A stretch of DNA of 64,000 bases from positions 1 through 64,000 of the forward strand of contig CAYTNV010000013.1 of NCBI GenBank assembly GCA_964439395.1, written 5' to 3'. The notes under the pieces were generated by a model. The model was given only the letters and a program-made list of their open reading frames with translations, did not search any database and had not been told where the DNA came from. Positions 1-7,312 of the stretch are shown piece by piece. Numbering within the stretch: position 1 is the stretch's first letter; every line of letters starts with the position of its first letter. Origin of the DNA: JAUUSJ01 sp964439395. GTDB taxonomy: Bacteria > Bacillota > Clostridia > Lachnospirales > Lachnospiraceae. The position numbers and the translations under genes were made by a program.

Positions 1-78
1 GAATTCTCAAATGAATTTTCAAGGATGTTGTTATTGTTCAATTGTCAATGTTCTTCACTGTCTTTTAACAGCTCATTT

Positions 79-107
79 ATTTTATCATATTTTGTCGTTT
101 TTGTCAA
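79..107 (-). promoter_or_regulatory. Sigma-A promoter, most downstream of four stacked copies
   Basis: Read on the minus strand: TTGACA at 107-102, a 17-bp spacer, and TAAAAT at 84-79, preceded by TATGA so that a TGn extended -10 is present. The predicted start is near 72, and transcription leaves the window to the left. The following 70 bases contain a CCTTGAAAATTC-like stretch that resembles Clostridia rRNA leaders. The rRNA assignment is inference because the gene lies outside the window. Confidence 0.8.
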
Positions 108-161
108 GTACTTTTTATTTTTATTTTTTGTATCTTTTTAAGTTCTCAACACGACTTTGAT

Positions 162-190
162 ATTTTATCATACTTTTCATTGCTTGTCAA
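162..190 (-). promoter_or_regulatory. Sigma-A promoter, second stacked copy
   Basis: Minus strand: TTGACA (190-185), 17-bp spacer, TAAAAT (167-162), with the same TATGA extension before the -10. It is followed by ATATCAAAGT and GTTGAGAACTT, which also follow the next copy, so the two are duplicates about 80 bp apart. Confidence 0.8.
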
Positions 191-241
191 TACTTTTTTT
201 CTTTTCCCAAAGTTTCTCAAGTTCTCAACAGCAACTTTGAT

Positions 242-270
242 ATAATATCATATTTGTCGTCGTTTGTCAA
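242..270 (-). promoter_or_regulatory. Sigma-A promoter, third stacked copy
   Basis: Minus strand: TTGACA (270-265), 17-bp spacer, TATTAT (247-242), extended by TATGA. It shares the downstream GTTGAGAACTT segment with the copy at 162-190. Confidence 0.8.
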
Positions 271-384
271 CAGTTTTTTTATCTATTTTTCATTTTATTT
301 TTTATAGTCTAAAATAAAAACTTTATAAATATAAATCACTATTATTCTTAATTATTTACTGTATTATCCGCAACAACGTTCCTT

Positions 385-413
385 ATAATATCAGCTTCTT
401 TTTTATTTGTCAA
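385..413 (-). promoter_or_regulatory. Sigma-A promoter, most upstream stacked copy
   Basis: Minus strand: TTGACA (413-408), 17-bp spacer ending in CTGA, TATTAT (390-385). The four-promoter stack is typical of highly expressed rRNA or tRNA operons. The remaining stretch 414-620 is AT-rich and I see no gene in it. Confidence 0.7.
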
Positions 414-620
414 CACCTTTTTTCATTTTTTTGAAAAATCTTTCTACACTTATTTCCATTTTCATCCTAAACTGCATACCCGCTATCGCAGGCACTAAAT
501 TCAGACAAAAATCCGATTACTCCCCATCTTGCACTCTCACAATCGTAGCTATATTCACATTCCATATTACTAGTTACGTACTCATACGATTTAATATCAT
601 AATTTCTCTATACAAAAATA

Positions 621-732
621 AAAAAATGAGGCAATCACAAAATAAACTTTTAAAATAAGATATTATTATTATTAAAATTATTTAATATCCTATCTTATTC
701 AAAATTTCTATCTTGCAATATCCTCATTTTTT
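621..732 (-). terminator. Terminator of the DUF5711 gene, long nested hairpin
   Basis: The outer arms are AAAAAATGAGG (621-631) and CCTCATTTTTT (722-732). An inner arm pair is AATAAGATA (654-662) and TATCTTATT (691-699). Read on the minus strand the outer stem ends in a T run directly after the DUF5711 stop. The poly-A side could serve the opposite strand as well. Confidence 0.6.
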
Positions 733-733
733 C

Positions 734-1864
734 TTATCTTATTTGAATGACTTCTGTCTCATCTGAAAAAATAACAGTGTACTCATTTTGCTTACCGGTT
801 GAAATAATATCTTCAATATCTTTATCAAACTCTCCAGCATAATATCTCCAACCACTTTCATTGAAAATATACATCTGACTTCCCTTAATCGCTATAATCT
901 CCTTACCATTTAATTTTAAGCTATCATAGTTGCCAGCATCCGCCTTACTATATAACTTCATACCTTGTTTGTTATATAAAGATAATATGTATTTATTATA
1001 ATCTTCTTTTCCAATGGAACTCTTATACAAATATCCTATATAATCTCCTTCTATAACAATACTTTGAATCTCACCCGAAGCTTTGATTGTCTTTTTTTGT
1101 TTTACCTCTTCTTTAAAGGAATAGATAATCGTCTTTTCGTCTCCAACTGCAAATACTGTATCATCATCCAAAAATTCTACTTTTCCTACTAAATTAGATT
1201 TTTGATTATCCTCTCCAATTAAATTACTATTTTTAGTCTTATTTTCCTCACTAAAGTCATAAAAAGAAACTTTATTTTTTATGCCAGCGCCCTCTATACT
1301 AAAATAACTTACTACCATTTTTTGTGCATCACTAGAAATAGAAATATCCATTGGATATCCGTTCTTTCTTGTCTTTGATTTGATATCAGCGATTAACGTA
1401 CCTTCTTTTGTATACATCTTAATATAATTTTCTTTTTCTCCCTGTAAAATAACAGCAATCACGCCCTGACTAGCCACCTCTACGTCGACAATAGGGTATG
1501 GCATTGTAATAGAGTTTACTTTTCCATTTTGATTAAAAATATATACATCATTTCCACTATAATCCGCTATAGCAACATATTCTCCTCGACATACAGCCTT
1601 TGGATCACTCATGGAATAAGTTTCCGTCCACTCTACCGATTGACTTTTTATGCTTTTCAAATAAGAAACTCCATCTTGTGTATATTTAAGAAATCCTGTA
1701 CCTAAGCCGATATACTCCGCTATATTTCCCTCTGTATTTGAAATAGAGGCAACTTCTTGATAGCTTCGATATACTCTAGTACTATATAGATAAAGCGACA
1801 ATAAAATTATTACCATCACAATAACTGTATTTCTTATTGTATCACGACTTATCGTTGTATCCAT
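734..1864 (-). CDS. DUF5711 family membrane-anchored beta-propeller-like protein
   Basis: A 376-residue protein with one membrane segment at about residues 12-28 and a long extracytoplasmic part. That part shows repeated blade-like segments of the type 'GEYVAIADYSGNDVYIFNQ' and 'ASQGVIAVIL', the pattern of DUF5711 proteins, which are common in Lachnospiraceae and look like WD40/quinoprotein-type beta-propellers. The function is unknown; a sensor or scaffold at the cell surface would fit. It lies downstream of the MPN-like/LysM gene on the same strand, with a terminator between them, so it is probably transcribed on its own. The start at 1864 follows an AGGAGG-type site. The family call rests on pattern recall, not on a search. 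Confidence 0.7.
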   Translation of the reverse strand: MDTTISRDTIRNTVIVMVIILLSLYLYSTRVYRSYQEVASISNTEGNIAEYIGLGTGFLKYTQDGVSYLKSIKSQSVEWTETYSMSDPKAVCRGEYVAIADYSGNDVYIFNQNGKVNSITMPYPIVDVEVASQGVIAVILQGEKENYIKMYTKEGTLIADIKSKTRKNGYPMDISISSDAQKMVVSYFSIEGAGIKNKVSFYDFSEENKTKNSNLIGEDNQKSNLVGKVEFLDDDTVFAVGDEKTIIYSFKEEVKQKKTIKASGEIQSIVIEGDYIGYLYKSSIGKEDYNKYILSLYNKQGMKLYSKADAGNYDSLKLNGKEIIAIKGSQMYIFNESGWRYYAGEFDKDIEDIISTGKQNEYTVIFSDETEVIQIR

Positions 1865-1965
1865 TTTCGCCTCCTAATAGGTCTTCTTTTGCTAAATAAA
1901 TGCTCTCTGCTATTACTATAAATGATTTTTTTTTGAAATTCAACCGCTTCTTACATTTTTACTAG

Positions 1966-2023
1966 AAAAGCCTCAACAAATAGGAAATCGATTTGGCCAG
2001 TTTCGTATTTCATATTTGTTGAG
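1966..2023 (-). terminator. Terminator of the MPN-like/LysM gene
   Basis: The arms CTCAACAAATA (1972-1982) and TATTTGTTGAG (2013-2023) enclose a partly paired loop. Read on the minus strand the stem is followed by a short T run. Confidence 0.7.
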
Positions 2024-2060
2024 CAAATTTTTTACGACCTACGTATACATAAAATTTCTT

Positions 2061-3344
2061 TTAATCTTTTGGTGGAAGTTGAAGCTTTTGACCTGGATAT
2101 ATTTTATTTTGATCTGTTAATTTATTCAGCAGCGCAATATCCTCCACATAATCTGTCGACTCATAAATTCTATTGCTTATGGCTGCCAAAGTATCTCCTG
2201 GCTGCACAGTATAATACGAGCCTGCCACCCCCATTGTTTCCTCTGTTTCGTCAGTTACTCCTTCCGTTTCATCCTCATTTTCTGCTTGTATATTCAATGA
2301 ACTTTGCTCTAACTCTGCCTGCGTATCTGAACTACTTTCCTGCTCTTTTGTCGCATCTGTCGTACTGGAAGAATCTCCACTTTGTAGTTCTTCCTCACTT
2401 ATTATATCATTTTCCGTCTCGGAGGTCTCCTGTTCAGAATTTGTACTAGTTTCTGTTATATCTTCACTGCCCTCTCCGGAATCTAATAATTGTGAATCCA
2501 TATCCGTACCACTATTCGCTGTTTCTTCATTCCAAGTCTCCTCAATTATATTATTTTTCTCCTGAAACATATCAGATATATTGGCCATCGCATTTTCTTC
2601 TTGGCCCCCACCACGCGAGAATAAAAGAAGACCTAAAATGGCGACTAAAATGGCACACGAGCCCACGGCTGCGTACATTTTTCCTAATACTTTTTTATTT
2701 TTCTTTTGCTTCTTTTTATTTTTTATCATATTTCGATATGTTTTTAAAACACTCTCATCCCTTTTTATTATCGGAGTCTCCTTATTTTCCGTCGTTTTTT
2801 TCTTGCAGTCCTCTCCCTGTACGATCATATATTCCTGCATTTGCTCATTTTTCTCATAGTAAATATAATATCCATCTGATCTTTTTAACTCTCCTCTCTC
2901 CCACAGATAAAATGCATCTTCTCCCTCTAATGTATCCATCATATATAAAATCTTATTTTCTCCTGGAAAATTTTCTATATGTGTACGTACTATTTTATCA
3001 TTTAGTTCAACAGAAAATCCTATTCTAGACAAAAACCACCCTATAATTTCTAAATTTGGGAAATACTTTTTCATTCTCTCTTTTATTTCTGCCCAAACCT
3101 CATTAGAAAATATTGTCTCGTCTAGATCTAATTCCAAATTTTGTGCTTCCATGGCTCCTTTAATAAAAATTGCCTGTCCTTCCTGCGTATTTTTGATACT
3201 TCCGAGTAATATCGCTCCTCTTGCATAAATATTTCCAGGCTGCGCAAGCTCTGTCAAATATGTCACTACATAGTCTTCGATATAAATTCTTTTATTTAAT
3301 TTAGGCTCTCCTACTTGGCGAAAATTTTTTGGTAACTGAGTCAT
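2061..3344 (-). CDS. MPN/JAB-like domain fused through one membrane segment to LysM
   Basis: A 427-residue protein if started at the ATG at 3344 (an in-frame TTG lies 17 codons upstream, and a GTG with AAGGTG before it lies 7 codons upstream). Residues about 17-185 look like an MPN/JAB fold: 'GAILLGS', 'IFIKGAMEAQN' and 'EIIGWFLSRIGF', the last where catalytic JAMM proteases have a WxHSH motif. The histidines are missing, so it is probably a non-catalytic MPN. Then come a basic stretch, a membrane helix ('AAVGSCAILVAILGLLLF'), an acidic Ser/Thr/Glu linker, and a C-terminal LysM ('YTVQPGDTLAAISNRIY' to 'YPGQKLQLP'). The MPN part would face the cytoplasm and LysM would bind peptidoglycan. LysM and the membrane segment are secure; MPN is inference. 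Confidence 0.65.
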   Translation of the reverse strand: MTQLPKNFRQVGEPKLNKRIYIEDYVVTYLTELAQPGNIYARGAILLGSIKNTQEGQAIFIKGAMEAQNLELDLDETIFSNEVWAEIKERMKKYFPNLEIIGWFLSRIGFSVELNDKIVRTHIENFPGENKILYMMDTLEGEDAFYLWERGELKRSDGYYIYYEKNEQMQEYMIVQGEDCKKKTTENKETPIIKRDESVLKTYRNMIKNKKKQKKNKKVLGKMYAAVGSCAILVAILGLLLFSRGGGQEENAMANISDMFQEKNNIIEETWNEETANSGTDMDSQLLDSGEGSEDITETSTNSEQETSETENDIISEEELQSGDSSSTTDATKEQESSSDTQAELEQSSLNIQAENEDETEGVTDETEETMGVAGSYYTVQPGDTLAAISNRIYESTDYVEDIALLNKLTDQNKIYPGQKLQLPPKD

Positions 3345-3888
3345 TTTTCTTTCTACCTCTCTCACGGAAACACCTTGCCTTTCTATATTTAACAATTTAC
3401 TGAAACATTCCCCGAATATGAAAGCATTTTCCCATACATTTGATAAATGAAATACATCAATACATAAATTGCATTATCGGAAGAAACTATTCCGATATAA
3501 TCTCTGCTAACGCAAAAAATATAATGAGCTCACAGCAAAATTACTCACTAACTTATTTACAAACAAAACTAATTCCTTTTATCAAACTGCATCTCTTACT
3601 CCCATATCTGTCAATATACAAAACTAACTATATGGAACCAATACTGCGTTCTTTAAAACCTTATGATAAATTCCAAAATCACATGACAATTATTCTTCGA
3701 TGACTTTTCTCTTTTTTCGCCCTGTTTAAAACAGGAATATTTCGTCAATACTCCCTATATCTTATAAAAACAATTGACAATGATATACCCTATCGTAAAT
3801 TGTGAACACAGCCGCTGAAAGCCGAGTAAAACGGCATAGCTAGTTCATAAAATATATCATTGTCTATTTAAACTTTGGAGAATAAATT
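3345..3888. other. Intergenic region between the divergent MPN-like/LysM and yyaC genes
   Basis: AT-rich, and I see no convincing gene. A short open frame at 3440-3703 has no ribosome site and no recognisable domain. The right end holds the inverted-repeat element listed separately. Confidence 0.5.
3774..3864 (+). repeat. Nested inverted-repeat element upstream of yyaC, overlapping a promoter
   Basis: A perfect 12-bp inverted repeat (GACAATGATATA at 3776-3787, complement at 3853-3864) encloses a second pair (TGAAC / GTTCA) and GCCG/CGGC arms. TTGACA at 3774-3779 with TAAATT 16 bp downstream gives a plausible promoter for yyaC inside the element. It could be a MITE-like repeat, a structured leader or an operator. 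I do not recognise a known riboswitch. Confidence 0.5.
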
Positions 3889-4455
3889 ATGAGACAGAAA
3901 CAACAACTTTATTCATCGACATACTATTTTGACAGCAGCAAAAATAATTATTATCAATTCGCAAAGCTATTGCATAAGAAAATTTTAGTTGAGAAAAAAG
4001 AACATCAAGAAATTATTCTTGTCTGCATCGGTACAGACAGAGTAACAGGAGACTGCCTAGGACCACTTGTTGGACATAAATTAAAGCGCGTTCTTCCTAA
4101 AAAGTATACTTTATACGGCTCTTTAAGTCATCCAGTCCACGCACTCAATTTAGAAGACACCGTTCATTCTATTCATAAACTATATGAGAATCCGTTTTTT
4201 ATCGTTGTTGACGCATCCTTAGGAGATGAAGAACGTATCGGTTATGTAACATTATCAAGTTCAACATTAAGACCAGGTCAAGGTGTACAAAAAAATCTTC
4301 CCGCCATTGGTCATATTTCTATCACAGGAATTGTAAACCTTGCATCAGAGCTCAGTGCAAGTACAATTCAGACAACTAGACTTCACACGGTAATGCAATT
4401 GGCTGATTATATTTATCAAGGTATTCTCTTAGGATTGCATTATTTTTCCCTTTGA
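3889..4455 (+). CDS. yyaC: YyaC-type spore protease-related protein (DUF1256)
   Basis: A 188-residue soluble protein whose core matches the YyaC/DUF1256 family: 'CIGTDRVTGDCLGPLVGHKL', 'YGSLSHPVHALNLEDT', 'VVDASLGDEERIGYV' and 'LPAIGHISITGIVN'. The fold is related to the germination protease Gpr, which cleaves small acid-soluble spore proteins. YyaC itself is a sporulation-associated protein of uncertain substrate. In Bacillus, yyaC lies next to soj/spo0J; here parAB is on the far side of the window. A ribosome site (TTTGGAG) lies eight bases upstream. The presence of the gene implies a spore-forming ancestry, not that this strain sporulates. Confidence 0.85.
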   Translation: MRQKQQLYSSTYYFDSSKNNYYQFAKLLHKKILVEKKEHQEIILVCIGTDRVTGDCLGPLVGHKLKRVLPKKYTLYGSLSHPVHALNLEDTVHSIHKLYENPFFIVVDASLGDEERIGYVTLSSSTLRPGQGVQKNLPAIGHISITGIVNLASELSASTIQTTRLHTVMQLADYIYQGILLGLHYFSL

Positions 4456-4506
4456 ATTTTTCATGACTAAAGTCACAGGTGTTTTACTTAATTTATAAAT
4501 TTATTA

Positions 4507-4556
4507 AAAACTGCTTCGTATATTAGATATTTTATACTAAAACACGAAGCAGTTTT
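4507..4556. terminator. Bidirectional terminator between yyaC and the PTS permease
   Basis: Perfect 13-bp arms AAAACTGCTTCGT (4507-4519) and ACGAAGCAGTTTT (4544-4556) between two convergent genes, with A/T tails on both sides. Confidence 0.85.
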
Positions 4557-4561
4557 ATATT

Positions 4562-5632
4562 TTATTCTACATTCAATTTCATATCTCCTGGCTTAATAAG
4601 CCTCATCTTCTTCATAATAAATGTAAATAAAAAAGTAAGAAACGCTGGTGCAATAAAATGCATCACAGCAATTTCAGCTAAAACAATAATAGACTGCCTT
4701 CCCTCTGCTACCATTGTCTGATATCCCATAATTTGTCCTACGAGACCAGCTGTTCCCATTCCGGATCCTGTTGCATTATTTGTCATTTTTAAAATAACTG
4801 TGGAAACGGGTCCTAAAATTGCACTTGTCAAAATAGGTGGAATCCAAATAATTGGTTTTCTCATAATATTGGGAACTTGAAGCATCGAAGTTCCAAGTCC
4901 CTGTGCTAAAAGTCCTCCTACTTTATTATCTTCAAAGCTTGCCACCGCAAAGCCCACCATCTGTGCACTACATCCAACTGCTGCTGCTCCTGCTGGCAAA
5001 CCAGATAAATTTAAAATAATTCCAAGCGCTGCTGAACTAATAGGCAAAGTCAAAATCATTCCCATAAGTACAGATACAATGACCCCCATTAATAATGGTT
5101 GTTGCTGGGTCCCTCTATCAATTAACGCTCCTAATTGATACATTAATTTTGAGATGGAAGGTCCCACTAAAATTCCTATTAAACCTCCACTTGAAATACT
5201 AATAAGTGGTGTTAAAATAATATCTAATTTTGTTCTTCCTGAAATCAAATGACCTATTGTTATTCCCGCAAAAGCAGCTAAAAATGCTCCAAGTGGCTCA
5301 CCCGGTCCTGACAAGACTAGCGCACCGTCTTGTACTAAATTTCCACTTAAAATTGTGCTGGCAAAAGCTCCTATCATACCCGCACTGGCAGCAGATAAAG
5401 TTACAAGCGGAGATTCTTTATATCTATAAGCAACTCCCACTCCAATACCTGCTCCTGTAAGTCCCTTCGCCAAAGAAGCAAAAGCTACAACAATTCCACC
5501 AATTCTTCCAGGAATTAAATTTCCTACCTGCTGCATAATTGTTCCAATAATCAATGTTGCAAATAGACCTAATGCCATTCCTGACAAACCGTCTATAAAA
5601 ATATGGCTTAAAAGTTCTTTTATCTTTTTCAT
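4562..5632 (-). CDS. PTS_EIIC_2-type membrane permease
   Basis: A 356-residue, very hydrophobic protein with about nine membrane segments and glycine-rich loops ('KGLTGAGIGVGVAYRYKESPLVTLSAA', quoted in part; 'SGPGEPLGAFLAA'). This is the pattern of the PTS_EIIC_2 family, which is annotated as PTS subunit IIC although many members stand alone. No EIIA or EIIB gene is nearby. An AAAGGATG ribosome site precedes the ATG. The gene follows niaR on the same strand after a 170-bp gap, so control by NiaR and a nicotinate-related substrate are possible but unproven. Confidence 0.7.
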   Translation of the reverse strand: MKKIKELLSHIFIDGLSGMALGLFATLIIGTIMQQVGNLIPGRIGGIVVAFASLAKGLTGAGIGVGVAYRYKESPLVTLSAASAGMIGAFASTILSGNLVQDGALVLSGPGEPLGAFLAAFAGITIGHLISGRTKLDIILTPLISISSGGLIGILVGPSISKLMYQLGALIDRGTQQQPLLMGVIVSVLMGMILTLPISSAALGIILNLSGLPAGAAAVGCSAQMVGFAVASFEDNKVGGLLAQGLGTSMLQVPNIMRKPIIWIPPILTSAILGPVSTVILKMTNNATGSGMGTAGLVGQIMGYQTMVAEGRQSIIVLAEIAVMHFIAPAFLTFLFTFIMKKMRLIKPGDMKLNVE

Positions 5633-5802
5633 AAAATCATCCTTTCGTTTATCATATGCACAAAATCATTACCTTTGGGCAACGAAAAGAGCATCGTAGA
5701 GAATGTTGCGAAATTTCAATGAAATATATAGTTGAATTATTTCAGCAATGCCAATATATTGTATAAGAGATTTCTTTTTCAACATACATATTTTTTATAT
5801 AC

Positions 5803-6339
5803 TTATGCATTTGGCTGCTCTATAATCAAATACTGCTTTCGCTTTAACTGTTCTTCAATACGGTTTAAAATTTCCTCGCTATCTGCCTCCACCGTATGGG
5901 TATGAACGCCTCCTGTCAACTGTGACAATAATGTAGTTTTCTTTTTATTTAGCTGCTCTATAAATTCTTTGACTTCCATACGATTTGACACAATCAAATC
6001 AGCTGTAATAAAGCCATACACTCCATGTTCTACAATAACATTAAGCACTCTTCCTCCGCAATCTACAAAAATATTAAGTTCATCCTCCACCTCATTCTCA
6101 TTATGACAAACTGTAAATGTTCTTTGTAATCTTCTTCTTTTTTCTTGAAGTAAATATCCTCTCGCCGTAGCCAATAAATTATTATTTTCTTTTGCCCTTA
6201 ATAGAGCAATATCTTGTACAATAATTTGACGACTTACTCCTAATTCTTTTGCCAAAGCAGTTCCTGTTATTGGTATATCTGAATTTTCTAGCATTTGCAA
6301 GATTTTTTCTCTTCTACTTTTTCCGTCCATATTTTTCAC
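5803..6339 (-). CDS. niaR: NiaR-type transcriptional repressor of niacin genes
   Basis: 178 residues: an N-terminal winged helix of the HTH_11 type (residues about 8-65, 'ITGTALAKELGVSRQIIVQDIALLRA') followed by a 3H domain (about 75-170) with conserved histidines in 'VCHNENEV', 'VEHGVYG' and 'GGVHTHTV'. NiaR binds nicotinic acid and represses niacin transport and NAD synthesis genes in Firmicutes. The start is probably the GTG at 6339, ten bases after AAGGAG. The reading frame overlaps the end of the alarmone synthetase by 26 bases, so the two are translated from one message. Confidence 0.85.
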   Translation of the reverse strand: MKNMDGKSRREKILQMLENSDIPITGTALAKELGVSRQIIVQDIALLRAKENNNLLATARGYLLQEKRRRLQRTFTVCHNENEVEDELNIFVDCGGRVLNVIVEHGVYGFITADLIVSNRMEVKEFIEQLNKKKTTLLSQLTGGVHTHTVEADSEEILNRIEEQLKRKQYLIIEQPNA

Positions 6340-7027
6340 TTTTCTCTCGCTCCTTTTGAAATTTTTCTAGCATTTGTTTAATTTCTTCCATCTCTATATC
6401 TGTAGCTGTAATCATTTTTGCCGTTTCTTGCAACCTTTGACTAATCTGATCGTATAATTCCGTCTCCTCCAATCCCTTCTTATAACGAAGCTGATGCTCT
6501 AAACTCGCCCAAAAATCCATTCCTATTGTTCTGATCTGCACTTCTGCGCGCATTAAAGTTTTTCCCTCCGAAAAAAATACTGGTATCTCTACAATCATAT
6601 GATAGCTTCGATAACCATTTTCTTTAGGATGTTCAATATAATCTTTTACTTTAATAAGCTTAATATCATCTTGACTTGCAAGTAAATCTGCTACATGGTA
6701 AATATCTTCCAAAAACGGGCATACGACTCGAATTCCAGCAACATCATTTAAATGCTCCCTTATATTATCCGTTGTCACCTCATATCCAAGTTTAGTTAGT
6801 TTCTGATAAATGCTTTCTGGGCTTTTTATTCTGCTTTTTATCGACGCAATTGGATTTCTTCTATGTTCGATAGAAAATTCATCATCTAAAACTTCCAGTT
6901 TTGTCTTAATTTCTCGAATCGTAGAGCGATACATCATCATTAAAGACATAAATTTTTTAGAATTGGAAAAAAAATCTTCTATCATTTCACTATTTAAATT
7001 ATTCTGTTCCACTCTTTTCCTCCTCAT
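6314..7027 (-). CDS. Small alarmone synthetase (RelA/SpoT domain, GTP pyrophosphokinase family)
   Basis: 237 residues if started at the ATG at 7027. Longer in-frame extensions up to 7321 run through the promoter at 7098-7126 and into the divergent gene, so I reject them. The synthetase motifs are 'SRIKSPESIYQKL', 'DVAGIRVVC' (Asp near 95), 'KENGYRSYHMIVEIP' and 'EVQIRTIGMDFWASLEH' (catalytic Glu near 162). There is no HD hydrolase domain and no TGS/ACT, so it is a single-domain SAS that makes (p)ppGpp from GTP/GDP and ATP. It is co-transcribed with niaR. Confidence 0.85.
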   Translation of the reverse strand: MRRKRVEQNNLNSEMIEDFFSNSKKFMSLMMMYRSTIREIKTKLEVLDDEFSIEHRRNPIASIKSRIKSPESIYQKLTKLGYEVTTDNIREHLNDVAGIRVVCPFLEDIYHVADLLASQDDIKLIKVKDYIEHPKENGYRSYHMIVEIPVFFSEGKTLMRAEVQIRTIGMDFWASLEHQLRYKKGLEETELYDQISQRLQETAKMITATDIEMEEIKQMLEKFQKEREKSEKYGRKK

Positions 7028-7097
7028 ATTACCAAAATTTTCTCTTCCTTCATATTTTGCACTTAATAGACTGTCAATACAGCTGAATATACTTTTT

Positions 7098-7126
7098 AGT
7101 ATAGCGAAGTCAATTATTCTAGTCAA
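7098..7126 (-). promoter_or_regulatory. Promoter of the SAS-niaR operon
   Basis: Minus strand: TTGACT (7126-7121), 17-bp spacer, TATACT (7103-7098). The predicted start near 7091 supports the ATG at 7027. A second TTGACA lies 17 bp upstream of a weaker TATGAA just downstream. Confidence 0.7.
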
Positions 7127-7206
7127 TATTTTTCCCTGGAAAAAGAAATTTCTCATCCTCTTAAATTGCATTGCCAACATATTAATGTTAAAATAAATAT
7201 ACATTA

Positions 7207-7266
7207 TCGTGCAAAACACGCCCGCCTGTAAGAACATGATATGCCGCATGTCTAAATGGGCATATA
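7207..7266. repeat. Dispersed intergenic element, copy A
   Basis: Starts TATCGTGCAAAACACGC and ends near TCTAAATGGGCATA. A second copy lies at about 30707-30770 in front of a GH13 gene. The copies align over some 55 bases and differ mainly by transitions. It contains a CGTG-CAAAA-CACG hairpin and ATGCC/GGGCAT arms. Function unknown. Confidence 0.5.
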
Positions 7267-7312
7267 TTATAGTGTAAAGCACAAAACGAAAATAAAGCAA
7301 AGGGGTGACTAT

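Noticed and set aside
407..658. Open frame of 83 codons on the plus strand
   Set aside because: No ribosome site, covers the -35 of the outermost promoter and a terminator arm, and has no recognisable domain.
3440..3703. Open frame of 87 codons upstream of yyaC
   Set aside because: No ribosome site and composition typical of random AT-rich sequence.
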